From Hexactinellida sp. DTS-2022 (taxonomy: Eukaryota > Porifera > Hexactinellida), in NCBI GenBank assembly GCA_028753945.1, contig JAPNXP010000016.1, forward strand, positions 1,768,001 through 1,832,000: a stretch of DNA of 64,000 nucleotides. The letters are read 5' to 3'. A program made the translations under genes and the position numbers. Position 1 is the stretch's first letter, and each line of letters starts with the position of its first letter. This document shows, piece after piece, positions 12,901 to 22,283 of the stretch. A model generated the notes under the pieces. The model did not search any database. It saw nothing but the letters and a program-made list of their open reading frames with translations, and was not told the DNA's origin.

Positions 12901-15900
12901 TAGTGCTCCCTATCTGAGCCATTTTCAGCTGCGCGAACTTCAGGATTAAGGCGTCTCCTTTTCTGATTATTTCTATTGGAGGCATTATCACCTGCGCGAA
13001 CTTCGGGAATAAGGCGTGTTTTTTTTATTGCGCCATAAACTCTTTATGGCAAACATTGCCTTAGGTCTATGTGGTATTTTCGATGAGTTGCCCGGGTTTG
13101 TAGAAGGTTCCATTGAATGTTTAACAAAATGATTTTTGTTTCCGTATGTGGTATTTATTCAAAAAGTGAATGTCAACAATGCATATCAGGAGATAAATAT
13201 TAGTGGTTGAATTGGGCCAATCAAAATGCGATTTGAGATCGGTTGCGGACACACACACAGACACTGCTCTATTAATAGTATAGATTAATAATTAATATAC
13301 TAAATATTCTATAATTAGAGTTTTTAAAAATGTACGGATGTCCTAGTAATTGGAATAATTTGATTATCTCAACAGAAGGAACCTTGCTCCAATTGCATAA
13401 AACTAGACGTCCCGTCAAAAAAACGGTTCGCTAGTCAATTCTACAGATTTATTACCTAATTGGAAGAAACAATGCTCAGATCTTTATTTTATTGTTATTG
13501 TCACAAAAATGAAAATACAGGGTACAAAAAGCGGGACAAACGTGTCTAAAAGCGGGACGCGGGACAATTCACAAAATCTTTTCCAAAAAGCGGGACGGTT
13601 GGCAAGTATGAAATTAGAAGCTTTATAACTGGTATGTAGTATATACAGTCGACTCCGCTTAATAGAGCCACCGGTTAATAGATTTCTCCGCTTAATCGGG
13701 TAAAAGTAACCTGGTCCCGAGGTGACTCCATTAAGCGGAGTCGAATGTATGTACATACTTGTATTAGCTAATTAGTTGCTGGTGATTCAAGATAAAAGAT
13801 GATTGGCAAACACAAGTTGGTTTGTATAACCAGCAAACAGTAACAACCTCCCTCCATTCAACGAATTTCTTATAACCAAATACATATTCTAAGTATACTA
13901 CATATAAGTATACCTATGGTACAATGCGTTTATAATAAGTATGCACATAGTTGCTTGAATGGGTACAAATATATACAATGATTAACCCTATCGAATAATG
14001 TGAATATATCTCATAAATTAGTTCAAAATATATTTAGTTAATCATATTACGGGGTATAACTTTGTTCTATGTTATTATTGTCAATACTATGTCTAAATGT
14101 TAAAAATACTATAACCTCTGTGTATGGTGTCCAAGAATGCTTGTTTGTTTAACTAGTTGATCAACCGAATATAATTATTCGTTGGACAACAATTCGGTTA
14201 AATTGGTATTTGGTTCAAGCTTGCTTAATTAAGATATACTCACTCATTAACCCACTGGTTTTGTATATTCCATATTATAATAATTGCTAGATACATTGAA
14301 TATATAAAGAGTACCTGAAAAAGAGAATGACAACTTGTACTTACTTGTATTCCAGATAGATCCAGTTCGCTCTCAGGCTGTACGTATCCCATCACAACAA
14401 CACACTCTACTTCCGGTATGCCACTCACTACCTGTCTAAGCTTATCCAGATGCAGATGCACTTTGTTGTTGTATCTATACGAGTAGTTAGATCTTGATAT
14501 AGTATTCATGATATCTCCAATAATATAATAAGGAAAGAGGTTGATGGCCCGATAATATAGTTATTCATATGCAATATGCAGAAAACAGAACAAGATTATA
14601 CATGTACAGATTTATACATGTACAGATTATACATGTACAGATTAGACATGTACATATTATACATGTCTAGATTGTACATGTATAGGTTATAAATCTACAA
14701 ATTATACATGTACAGATTGTAGTTGTATAATTTCCTCATAACTAATATTTCACAAGGGATAAGTCTAAAGAAGATATACATATAATATAATGTATTAAAA
14801 AAAAACTAGCCTTGATTATACGATGAAATTTAGTCTAAACTTCGAAGATAATTCGATTTACTGCGTTTAATACAAATGATATTGGTATATGGCAGTTAGA
14901 ATAGGGATTTGGAACTAAGAATAATGAACTATTCAATCAAACTCCCTCCTAAGATTAACTATACAAAGTACAGTTAGTATAATTCCCAGTTCCCATACGA
15001 TACCTGACTCCGTCCACAGAGAATAGCACCTTGGGTTTTATCTGCGAGAATCTGTCCAGCACGCCTGTCACTCCGAAGTCCGGCGAGGCGCTGCTCCAGA
15101 TGGCGCCTAGGCTCACAGCGGCCAGCATAGCCTCCACCGCCAGGGCGCAGTTGGGGACGTACCCCACCACCTTGTCTCCTCTCCGGACCCCGCAGGCACT
15201 CAGGGCCGAGGCCAAGCGGGAGACGCTCCGCTTCAGCTCAGAGAACGAGATCTTCCTAATCTCCAATCCCTCTCCTATACACAGTGGAGCCTCTCATAAA
15301 GGCCCCTCTAAATAACGGACAACCCTCGTGGCACGGACGGATTGAATTTAGCATATGTCTAATAGAAAAGCAACCTCTAAATAGCGGACAACGACTCCGG
15401 TCCAGGGGTTTATCCAGGAGCGCGCCATACGCCTAGAGGCGTATAAATTTGGCTATGTTTGCGTTTAGGAGCGCGAAAACTGCCGAAACTCCCCATAGAG
15501 TAACACAAAACTAACCTTTTAGGCGTACAAAATACTTACTCTAGTCACCTTAGGGCAATTAGGAGCGTTCAATTTGAGTCCTGTATAATTCCCTGCTCCG
15601 GTCCCAAAGTGTCCGTTGTTCAGAGGCTCTACTGTATACATATACACAGCCAGGGTTAATGTTAAGTGGCCCCGGTGAATCCAATAATTCGATTGATTAT
15701 AGTGCACCTTATATCAAGGAATTATCCAGCCGCGAGACGCTCTTTTGGAGCATGATTTTTGGAAAAGAATTTTGGAACGCGAAAATTTGGAATCCTCTCC
15801 TATACCTAACATTAATTTGTGATTCTGGCGTATGAAAATTGGATCAGACCAGGATTAGGAGCGTATTTACAAATGGCTGTATAGTACACTGCGGCTTATA

Positions 15901-17441
15901 TGTACATATAACGATTAGCTATGCACTGACGAAAATAAATCTACTCTAGCCCTTATACTGTTCTCAATGCTATTGCAATACAGAGCATTAGAGCTGTGCT
16001 GCTCACACCTCTCAGACCAGATTGTTAACACTTTCAAATGCACGGGAATATCATCTTGATTCTTGATCCCACACAAGTTTACATACAGTTTGATATAAAA
16101 TTAATTTAGTACTTAGTAATACATTGTAGTAATTACTAATACAAATTATTTTCTGTGTTCCAATTCTATAAAGTTTAGCAGTATAGCATTGAAATCAGTG
16201 GCGGACACTAGGGGGGGCGAGGGGGGGCGGTCGCCCCCCCAATAATTTCGAAAGAATAAATTGATTGGGGGCACTGACTAAGAATACTGAAAGTGTGATG
16301 AGTCCCAACTAATTTCGCCCCCCCAATATTTCGTCAAGTGTCCGCCACTGATTGAAATGGGTGGCTTGGTTAGTTAATTAACCTGTCTCAGGTTGTATAA
16401 TTAACATATACTGTAGAACCTCGTTAATACAAATACAAATATCAGGGGACCGTCAAAATGTGTTCGGTTATCAGGAATTCGTATTAACCACGATCATTTG
16501 TATTGATGAAAAGGCTTTGAAGGGGACTGAAATAGTGTTCGTATTAACCTGAATTTCATATTACCTTGTTCGTACTAACGAGGTTATACAGAAAATATTA
16601 TCTTTGAGATACGAGTATCGCGATAATCGGCGTTACTACTTACTATTAACACTTTCTACCATGATTTGATCGTAATACTCATGTGAACAATAATATACGT
16701 ATATAAATACTGAAATTTGATAACCATTCTAAAGTTAGACGTAACTAATCGCAATTCCAAGCGATAAATTATCTGACTAAACTGTATGCAAGGTATGGAA
16801 AGTTAGGAATAAATCGTACAGTAGAACCTGCCTAATTCGACACCTGTTAGGATCAGGCACGTAGCTACGGGGGGGCAACTGCCCCCCCCCCCGGGCCCCC
16901 CCCCCCCCTCCCAAGAGAATTTAGGAAGTGTTCGTTATAGTAAATAGTGATTCGTCCCCCCCTTGCCCCCCCTGCACTTGCCACCCCAACATAAACTTGC
17001 CCCCCTGAATTATATACTCTAGTTAGGATAGGGAAAAATGTCGCATTGCTAAATTTTAGGATTATGCAGGTTCTACTGTATTGTTTATGGTAACTCACCC
17101 GCTGTGATGAGAGCAGGCCTGTCAGGGTGTTTGTCAGCAAATCTTAATAAATTCTCCGCAAAGTTGAGTCTAGCGCCTGAGAACCACTCAGGCACATCAC
17201 TCACCCCTTTAGTCGCATCCACAACTCTATCGTAAGTTTGGGAACTAACTATACCAGAGAATTTGTAAAAGTCGTCCCAGAAGTCCGCGTACTGATCAAT
17301 CGACCATTGATACAACTGTCTGTAGCTCCCGTCTAAGCTCATTTTCCTCTTTTTATTCACAAAGTCTATGAATTCATCCATGTTGGTTCTGCGGTCAGCG
17401 GGGGGACTCCACAGGAGTTCGTCGGGATTTGAGCTAGACAT
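3993..17441 (-). CDS. AACS: Acetoacetyl-CoA synthetase, four exons
   Basis: Cytosolic ligase that activates acetoacetate to acetoacetyl-CoA for lipid synthesis. Exons: 17441-17099, 15274-15004, 14474-14345 and 5255-3993. Lengths 343+271+130+1263 join in frame to 668 aa plus stop (human enzyme about 672). All introns begin GT and end AG (donors GTGAGT, GTATCG, GTAAGT; acceptors TATAG, TATAG, TCTAG). The N-terminal ACAS_N region ('[12 protein letters not shown]', '[17 protein letters not shown]') is followed by '[20 protein letters not shown]', the AMP-binding loop '[11 protein letters not shown]', 'GTGAKW', '[11 protein letters not shown]', 'HGDFC', '[24 protein letters not shown]' and the catalytic Lys region '[14 protein letters not shown]'. 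Every landmark is present, so it looks functional. Intron 3 (5256-14344) is about 9.1 kb and holds a MULE and a nested GTPase gene. MITEs abut exons 1 and 2. Confidence 0.93.
5460..5654. mobile_element. ~195-bp MITE 'CAGTCAG' family, copy 1
   Basis: Ends CAGTCAGATC... and ...CCTAACTG flanked by TA; inside are repeated TTATGAAC/GTTCATAAT motifs. Same family as copies at 6819-7015 and 54847-55039. The TA duplication and ends suggest a pogo/Tc1-mariner type source. In AACS intron 3. Confidence 0.75.
5735..6051. mobile_element. hAT-type MITE with 8-bp TSD
   Basis: Begins CAGGGGTTCTCAACC, ends GGTTAAGAACCCCTG, and is flanked by TTCTAGTT at 5727-5734 and 6052-6059. 317 bp; inner ends are runs of G/C. 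The 8-bp duplication and CAGGG ends are typical of hAT. Confidence 0.85.
6087..6140. mobile_element. hAT MITE fragment
   Basis: CAGTGATCCCAACCTGGAGTC followed by paired GGACCC/GGGTCC motifs resembles the left end of the complete element at 33382-33511. I find no matching right end, so it is a remnant. Confidence 0.45.
6819..7015. mobile_element. ~197-bp MITE 'CAGTCAG' family, copy 2, inside the MULE end
   Basis: CAGTCAGGTTC...CCTGACTG flanked by TA. Removing it and one TA restores the ~30-bp MULE terminal unit (CCAAATA|CTCAAG), so it entered after the MULE. Confidence 0.85.
7031..7235. repeat. Tandem ~30-bp units of the MULE left terminal repeat
   Basis: At least seven near-identical units of TACTCAAGTTTTATTGGATT followed by ATTCCAAA. 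Similar units precede the inserted MITE (6663-6818) and recur at 47040-47260. They give long meaningless ORFs in several frames. Confidence 0.85.
7609..9380 (-). pseudogene. MULE transposase, frameshifted and interrupted
   Basis: Minus-strand segments, read in order, give an N-terminal MuDR-type domain (9380-9168), a middle part (9171-8857), the catalytic region around 8830-8590, a segment '[19 protein letters not shown]' (about 8320-8270) typical of MULE transposases, and a basic C-terminal '[13 protein letters not shown]' (about 7790). The DDE core shows '[16 protein letters not shown]' (first Asp), 'SESKEN' and '[10 protein letters not shown]' (second Asp). An in-frame TGA at 8665-8667 stands where the family has Trp before 'SWFL', and there are several frame changes, so the protein cannot be made. 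Its source was a cut-and-paste transposase. Confidence 0.85.
9604..10174. mobile_element. hAT-type MITE inside the MULE, rich in AAGTAC repeats
   Basis: Ends CAGGGTTGGGTTCAAGTAC and GTACTTGAACCCAACCCTG form a 19-bp inverted pair, flanked by GTTCCAAC at 9596-9603 and 10175-10182. The interior ends are tandem (A)AGTACAAGTACTT hexamer-like units that would fold back on themselves. 571 bp. Confidence 0.9.
10591..10846. mobile_element. Degenerate hAT-like MITE
   Basis: CAGGGTTCCGCAAACTTTC on the left pairs imperfectly with GTCTGCGGAAACTG on the right, and internal GGCCACA/GGCCGC motifs repeat. I could not find a target duplication. Confidence 0.45.
11365..11979 (-). CDS. Rho-family small GTPase, intronless, nested in AACS intron 3
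   Basis: Predicted membrane-bound molecular switch of the Rho family. In the 204-aa product the P-loop is GDGYIGKSS (21-29), switch I holds PTVFDSY with the Thr, the G3 motif is DTSGQ (68-72; Ala to Ser, catalytic Gln kept), G4 is LKKD (126-129; usually TKxD) and G5 is ECSAL. A Rho-type insert helix region follows G4. The C terminus KKSQVCRIL ends in a CAAX box (CRIL), with Leu favouring geranylgeranylation. Divergence at G1/G4 makes subfamily assignment unsafe; it may have altered nucleotide exchange. No intron, and on the same strand as the host gene, which fits a retrocopy or a moved gene that kept its frame. Upstream promoter elements were not identified. Confidence 0.85.
   Translation of the reverse strand: MNTTNQELPQNKNSITCIVIGDGYIGKSSLVKSFIEQAYTPGYVPTVFDSYNTKVQFKEESYELRIKDTSGQLEYDRLRSLAYSDAKCVLLCFSLADRNSFVNIKDVWIKELRTYGPTKPLILVGLKKDLRHHRSTCTKLNQTPVSYKEGADLAKTLRKYNCRKYTECSALTSQGTSEVFDEIILTVNEDKLRKMKKSQVCRIL
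11980..12588. other. AACS intron DNA, nothing recognised
   Basis: AT-rich stretch upstream of the nested GTPase gene; must contain its promoter. No repeat pair or ORF stands out. Confidence 0.4.
12589..13610. mobile_element. DNA transposon remnant with CATACTTGCCAACC ends, split by a Helitron
   Basis: CATACTTGCCAACC (12589) and GGTTGGCAAGTATG (to 13610) are a perfect 14-bp inverted pair. GCGGGAC motifs recur inside both ends. Flanks (ATGAATTA / AAATTAGA) are not an exact duplication. Removing the nested Helitron leaves about 440 bp. Confidence 0.55.
12705..13284 (-). mobile_element. Non-autonomous Helitron
   Basis: Read on the minus strand it starts TCTATACTATTAATAGAGC and a TGTGTGTGTCC tract, and ends with a GC hairpin region followed by CAATTGACTAG. 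The host bases are A on one side and T on the other, with no duplication. 5'-TC...CTAG-3' between A and T with a subterminal hairpin is the Helitron signature. 580 bp, no Rep/helicase ORF. Confidence 0.75.
13646..13747. mobile_element. ~100-bp palindromic MITE 'ACTCCGCTTAAT' family, copy 1
   Basis: CAGTCGACTCCGCTTAATAG pairs with ATTAAGCGGAGTCGAATG; flanked by TA. A longer relative lies at 50934-51117. Confidence 0.65.
14593..14720. repeat. Minisatellite, ~14-15 bp unit
   Basis: About eight imperfect copies of TTATACATGTACAGA. It lies in AACS intron 2, just upstream of exon 3 on the minus strand. Confidence 0.85.
15282..15634. mobile_element. TA-type MITE abutting the AACS exon 2 acceptor, split by a hAT MITE
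   Basis: Ends CAGTGGAGCCTCTCATAAAG and CAGAGGCTCTACTG, flanked by TA. Same family as 17492-17664. Its left end is 5 bp from the AG of the exon 2 acceptor (15275-15276), so on the minus strand the intron's 3' end is made of MITE sequence. Confidence 0.8.
15403..15595. mobile_element. hAT-type MITE nested in the MITE at 15282
   Basis: CAGGGGTTTATCCAGGAGCG...ATTCCCTG with perfect 8-bp flanks CTCCGGTC (15395-15402, 15596-15603). The uninterrupted relative at 17492 shows the empty site. Confidence 0.8.
15713..15888. repeat. Dispersed ~175-bp repeat, copy 1
   Basis: Shares CAAGGAATTATCCAG near the left and CCAGGATTAGGAGCGTATTT near the right with 62881-63055. GGAGCG motifs also occur in the element at 15403, so these may be one hAT lineage. 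Confidence 0.55.
16196..16350. mobile_element. hAT-type MITE with G/C-run ends
   Basis: CAGTGGCGGACACTAGG...AGTGTCCGCCACTG flanked by ATTGAAAT (16188-16195, 16351-16358). 155 bp; long G and C runs would make a strong foldback. Confidence 0.9.
16411..16591. mobile_element. MITE with CTGTAGAACCTCG ends
   Basis: CTGTAGAACCTCGTTAATAC on the left and CGTACTAACGAGGTTATACAG on the right are inverted; internal TTCGTATTAAC motifs repeat. Duplication not clear. In AACS intron 1. Confidence 0.55.
16819..17078. mobile_element. TA-type MITE next to the AACS exon 1 donor, split by a hAT MITE
   Basis: CAGTAGAACCTGCC and GCAGGTTCTACTG are inverted ends flanked by TA. It ends 19 bp downstream of the exon 1 donor GT (17098-17097). 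Confidence 0.75.
16854..17021. mobile_element. hAT-like MITE nested in the MITE at 16819
   Basis: CAGGCACGTAGCTACGGGGG start; flanks GTTAGGAT at 16846-16853 and 17022-17029 match over 8 bp. The right end has decayed. Contains C runs of about 12-14. Confidence 0.65.
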
Positions 17442-17491
17442 GCGGAGCTGGAGTGAAGTAAGGTAATAACTTGTGAATGGTCAGGGGTATA

Positions 17492-17664
17492 CAGTAGAGC
17501 CTCTGAACAACGGACACTTTGGGATCGGAGTCGTTGTCCGTTATTTAGAGTTTGTCCGCTATTTAGAGGTTGCTTTTCTATTAGACATATGCTAAATTCA
17601 ATCCGTCCGTGCCACGAGGGTTGTCCGTTATTTGGAGGGGCCGCCGTTATGGGAGGCTCCACTA
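17492..17664. mobile_element. TA-type MITE in the AACS 5' flank
   Basis: CAGTAGAGCCTCTG...GGAGGCTCCACTA, flanked by TA. Uninterrupted relative of 15282-15634, in opposite orientation. It starts 50 bp upstream of the AACS start codon, so it may overlap the promoter or 5' UTR. Confidence 0.75.
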
Positions 17665-17879
17665 TATACCCCACTCCCCACAGATGCATGCAACTAAGGT
17701 TTCATTGGGCTCGTCGCATGATCGCATGCGCAAATTTGAAAAGAGACTGTAGCCCGCTCAAACTAAATCTAGGCAGAAAATTCAGGAGAAACCTGCAAAC
17801 AATCCATACTTTTAGTTGCGAGCAAGTCATGCGATTTCAATCCTAACCATGGATAAAAGATTCATTTCCTTCACCATAG

Positions 17880-18300
17880 TGGAATTGTCACTGGAAAATT
17901 GGTCCTTTTTAGCCTGACATTTTTGGTCCCACTATGAGACCAATATTCCATGGAATTTTGGTCTCGGTGTAAGCGCGTTATGGGGACCTCATCGTTTAGG
18001 GCCCCGTCCCTAAATCGCTAGCGTTTTGGGGCCCCTGGGCTATAAAACACTAGCGATATGGGGACGGGGGACCTAAACGCTGGGATGACCCAATTTTCAG
18101 GTACAGGCTTAATCATAAATTTTTTGGTCCCAATATGGCGAAAAATCGCCTAGTCTACTATTCTAGTAATACGGTATTAGCTAAACACAAACCTCAGAGG
18201 GAGCAATTTTCCACAGGACCAAATTTCCATGAAAATTTTGATCCCCCCGGAAAATTTTTCCAAGGGGACCAAAATTTCTGCGGCACAACCCCAGATAAGT
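17880..18300. repeat. Unclassified GC-rich fold-back repeat region
   Basis: Contains paired motifs such as CGCTAGCG/CACTAGCG and repeated GGGGACC, AATTTTGGTC and GGACCAAA words. Likely decayed MITE material; no clean ends found. Confidence 0.35.
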
Positions 18301-18323
18301 TAGAAATGAGAGGTATATACCAT

Positions 18324-18598
18324 CAAGGGCGTCGATCCTGGGGGCCAAGGGGGTTCGCCCCCTCAATGTCAATACAGGGGTGCAAGAGTATCATTCCCCC
18401 GCCCCCCCCAATATGGTGTCTTAAATAATCAATGATATCCTCTTCATCCAAAAAATGTTTTCTCGCTCGCCTATGAAATCCATGTATACTGAGATTAACC
18501 TTCAATTAATATTACATACTGACACTTTTCATCCTAATGAGACCATATGATGTTCGCCCCCCCCCCCCCACAATCTGCTTTTAAAATCGACGCCCCTG
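18324..18598. mobile_element. hAT-like MITE
   Basis: CAAGGGCGTCGATCCTGGG pairs with AAAATCGACGCCCCTG; interior has long C runs. No matching flanks seen. Confidence 0.5.
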
Positions 18599-18888
18599 TA
18601 CGTTATACACAACGAACAATTCACGTATGATACACCTTTGCTATAAATAATTTTCAGCGAGTAACAGCAGGAATATATGGAAATGGTGTATTAAACTATT
18701 AATAGATATTTACAAATGTAGTGCTGCATTACTGTTGCATATTTAATTTAATTTTAAACTAACTGTCAAATTTATAAGCTTGCACAATAATAAGTAAGTA
18801 TCATATGGACAGAAGATAGATTAGTCTAATTTCATTAGCTTATCAAGTTACGGTAATTAGTGGAGCAAATATTTAATAAGAATATACT

Positions 18889-20760
18889 ATGAGGCGGAAG
18901 AAGATTCTGAAACACATTGCTATATTATCAATAATATTATATACCATTTGGAAGTTAACCATCAACATAAATGGAAAAGTCAACACTTATCGAACAGCTG
19001 TAAACCCTCCAATTTACCATTATAATTTGAAGAAGAACTGGTTTGGAAATGAGAGCAAGCTTCTCACATTATCCACCAGTTTCATTGATATATCAAACAG
19101 GAGTAATGAAGAGACTGCCTACCGTTACAGAGCTCAGTTAAACTTTCTCAAAACAACACAGTTCCTTCTATTCCAGTCTTACATTAACTTTATTATATTC
19201 ACGGACGACCCAGAATGGATAACGTTAATCCGATCTGAGTACGTTAATGTAAATGTACTTCCTTTCCCTTCTATCAACAAGTCGGCTCCACCTATGATCA
19301 GAGACATATTCTTGCAATCTATGCAATTGTACGATTCTACATTTTATATGTTCGCAAATGCAGACAATATATACGACATTTCGCTGATACAAACCGTTAG
19401 AGGAGTGTTGAGGGCAGTTAATCAAGGTAGAATTAGATCTAAGTTGTTAATTGTTGGACAGAGATCTGACTTGAACTACAAAGGTGTTATAAGACACCAA
19501 AACAATATAAAACAGCTCCTGAAGTATGCTATTCTCCACCCACCCGTCGCCAAGGACTATTTCATAGTTACAAAGGACAGTTTTGAATGGGAATACTTCC
19601 CAGATTTCTTCATAGGTAGGCGTTGGTACGACTCGTATATTGTACAGAGTGCATTTTTCAATGAGGTTGAGCTGATTGACGCTACACTCACAATACGAAT
19701 GATCCATCAAACCAAACATGTAGGTTATTGGTCGAGTTTACACGCGGAAGAAAGCCAAAATGAATGGAATCTCTTATTACTGGGAACAGACACACACTCT
19801 TCCATCAAATGTGCACGTTATAAAACCCAAACACCGTTTTCGGAAGTAAGACTGTTTGATAAACAACGAAATGTTGATTATTTTGTGTCTCCTTCCTTCA
19901 GTCCATTGCATAATCATATAATACATAATATTTTTAGTTTGGAACAAACAAAATCTCAATCTAATTTTCTTATCATAATCCTTACTTGTGATCGTCCTAA
20001 CTCTCTCAATCGTCTCCTAAGGTCCCTATCGGAAGCTGAATACGGAGAGGAAACAGTGGACTTAATTGTTCTATTGGATAGAGGGAGAACAGGTGCGTAT
20101 GATAGTGAAGTTATAAAAATATTGAATAAGTTCATTTGGAATATTGGTAATTTCGCTGTTATTATGCAGGAGAAACATGCGGGGACTTTACAACAATGGA
20201 TATCAGCCTGGAATGTATCATTTTCTCAGCGACGCCAAACACTTATTTTAGAAGACGATGTTGTTCTCTCTCCCCACTTCTACAGATTCCTCGGATCTGC
20301 TTTTTATGCGTATTCCAAAAATTCCCATCTAGCTGGGTTTAGCTTGGATCTCCCTTCAAAGCTATTGCAAAATCTAAGAGGTTATACCAAGTCGAGCATT
20401 ATTCTATCTGACTACCATTACAGTAGAGCATTCTCTCCTCATCCTATGTTCCAGAAGCAGTTTATTGAGTGGCATTCCGAACATAAAGAAGAATATAATT
20501 TGATAGAAGGATCGACCAGATACCACACCTACCATTCCCTATTCAAACTGTATGTCACTTCTCAGAACAAAGCGATTGGTTACCTTAGGGATACCAGTGG
20601 TGATTATGCAACTCATGCGTTCTTCACTATACCAGGTGATGAGGATTTTCTTTTGTACAATTGCTATCTGTATGCAAACTCAACTGTTGCAATGGAAAGA
20701 CCTCTGACATTGAAACTTTCTCAAGGAATTCTTCCAGAATTTCCACCTTCAATTCCATAA
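18889..20760 (+). CDS. Type II membrane glycosyltransferase-like protein
   Basis: 623-aa single-exon ORF. A short basic N terminus (MRRKKILKH) precedes a hydrophobic segment (about 9-24), the layout of a Golgi signal-anchor enzyme. Two lumenal GT-A-like halves can be read. The first has 'YINFIIFTDDPEW' (DD near 105-107), 'YMFANADNIYD' (near 153-163) and 'FFIGRRWYDSYIV'. The second begins at about 358 with 'SNFLIIILTCDRPNSLNRLLRSL' (a typical GT nucleotide-binding beta1/alpha1), then 'DLIVLLDRG', 'AGTLQQWISAWN' and 'QRRQTLILEDDVVLSPHFYRFL', where EDD (about 454-456) is the metal-binding DXD equivalent. The second half resembles GT13-like or GT2-like enzymes. Donor and acceptor cannot be inferred. 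The start Met is the first in frame after a long AT-rich leader. No sign of decay. Confidence 0.75.
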   Translation: MRRKKILKHIAILSIILYTIWKLTININGKVNTYRTAVNPPIYHYNLKKNWFGNESKLLTLSTSFIDISNRSNEETAYRYRAQLNFLKTTQFLLFQSYINFIIFTDDPEWITLIRSEYVNVNVLPFPSINKSAPPMIRDIFLQSMQLYDSTFYMFANADNIYDISLIQTVRGVLRAVNQGRIRSKLLIVGQRSDLNYKGVIRHQNNIKQLLKYAILHPPVAKDYFIVTKDSFEWEYFPDFFIGRRWYDSYIVQSAFFNEVELIDATLTIRMIHQTKHVGYWSSLHAEESQNEWNLLLLGTDTHSSIKCARYKTQTPFSEVRLFDKQRNVDYFVSPSFSPLHNHIIHNIFSLEQTKSQSNFLIIILTCDRPNSLNRLLRSLSEAEYGEETVDLIVLLDRGRTGAYDSEVIKILNKFIWNIGNFAVIMQEKHAGTLQQWISAWNVSFSQRRQTLILEDDVVLSPHFYRFLGSAFYAYSKNSHLAGFSLDLPSKLLQNLRGYTKSSIILSDYHYSRAFSPHPMFQKQFIEWHSEHKEEYNLIEGSTRYHTYHSLFKLYVTSQNKAIGYLRDTSGDYATHAFFTIPGDEDFLLYNCYLYANSTVAMERPLTLKLSQGILPEFPPSIP

Positions 20761-20990
20761 ATTTACTGAACATTATTAGTGCTTCTGTCAAGTACGTAGT
20801 GTAATTATCTTTCAATTTATGAAATTCAAGCAATAATAGTAAATAATCTGAACTGTAATATATTTATTAATTGTTTGGATATTATTAGTACAAGCTGCTC
20901 GTCCGCGCTACGCGCGTTCTTACAACTTGCACTCGGGCCTGCGGCCCACGCTTGTATTTAAACCAACACCTTTTCAAATGTATGCCGAGT

Positions 20991-21137
20991 CAGTGCCGTA
21001 GCCACCAATTAAAAGTGGTCAGGTTAGACCGGGCTGGATACAGTACCAACAGGACCAAGGGTTCAGGTTAACCTGTCCAACCAACCAAAAGTGGTCAGGT
21101 TGAAACCTGACCAACCTGACCAGTGGCTACGGCCCTG
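20991..21137. mobile_element. hAT-like MITE with 5-bp TSD
   Basis: CAGTGCCGTAGCCACCAATT and CCAGTGGCTACGGCCCTG are inverted ends flanked by CGAGT on both sides (20986-20990, 21138-21142). Interior repeats GTGGTCAGGTT. 147 bp. Confidence 0.75.
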
Positions 21138-21333
21138 CGAGTGTATTTAAATAATGTGGAATGTAACGAAAAATTAACGAAAATTATATATCCTCTTTCC
21201 TACGTCACGTTTTTGCCATTTTGTAATAAAAAGTATGGTCTGTCAAATTCGTTATCTTTCTCCCCTTGGAAGCGTTACGTAAAGTTCGAAGGACTCGCAC
21301 ACAGGTTGATTATAATATGGGAAATCCTATAGG

Positions 21334-21813
21334 CAGGGTTTCATAAGCCCCCCCCTGAAATATTTTTGAGAAAACGACCCCCCTGAGATTTATTTATGAC
21401 CCCCCTCTAAGGGGGGGGGGGGGGGGCTCTCAGAATGCGTCATCAACCACTTCCTTAGGAACAAGCTTTTGTTTTACTGAATAGTTATCATTTCCTGATT
21501 CAAATAATTATTTACTTAATTATCTTATTACAACTTTACTTAAATTAGTTTCTAAAAACTATCGCTGGGATGTCAGAACATGCCATTGATGCCATTTTAT
21601 TGTCTCCACACAGTATTTATAGTAAGAATCTCTTTATTTCTCAATTATTAAGACTATAATGATAATATGGTTCAGTAAACATTGTAGCATTCCATACTTT
21701 CAATGGAAAGTAGCAGGAATTTACGTTGGATAACTTTCACAATTAATGTATATTAGTATAGCGAAATGTAAATTACCCCCCCCCCCCTGAGGTTAAGCCT
21801 AGATCCATCACTG
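21334..21813. mobile_element. hAT-type MITE with long G/C runs
   Basis: Starts CAGGGTTTCATAAGCCCC and ends GATCCATCACTG, with CCTATAGG on both flanks (21326-21333, 21814-21821). Contains an unbroken run of about 18 G. The empty site is visible in the relative at about 53137-53156 (CCTATAGG once). Confidence 0.85.
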
Positions 21814-22283
21814 CCTATAGGAATTATTTTAACTGGGCGATTGCCTATGTACAAATGACCTTTGTATAGAGTGACATTTAGCAGATTCTACTGTACAACA
21901 TATTTGTAGCAGAGTAGGGAATCCCAACCTCTTTCAGGTGTGGTCTCCTAATCAGTATATTTATATCCAGAACCCTAGCATTAGGTTATTATAGGACAAA
22001 GCAAATTATTTAGAAAATACTAACCCAGTACGCGCCGGAATATTGATTCTAATTTCTGCTTCCATTTTCCGTGTACAAATGATTATTTTTCATAAAATGG
22101 TTATCTATGTAAATAACCAATGTCTTAGAATATTTTCTGACTGTTATCTAAATTTTGGATATTCGATGTCAGGGTTCACCATTGTTTGCAGCAAATTAGC
22201 ATTGCTGGTTCATACCTTGTATACGTATATGTATTTAACTAGTCAATGCAATTATAACAATTACAACAATTGTGATGTAGCCA

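Larger units (their letters stand above)
20882..22040 (-). mobile_element. Helitron-like repeat, copy A (carries two younger insertions)
   Basis: On the minus strand the left end reads as a GC hairpin (GCGCGTAGCGCG) then GAGCAGCTTGTACTAA before T, i.e. a CTAA-T Helitron 3' terminus. The body (GGGAAATCCTATAG, AACGTGACGTAGG, CAACCTCTTTCAGGTG) is shared with copies B (52478) and C (55389), which allows the insertions at 20991 and 21334 to be recognised. The 5' end near 22040 is estimated from where similarity fades. Confidence 0.55.
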
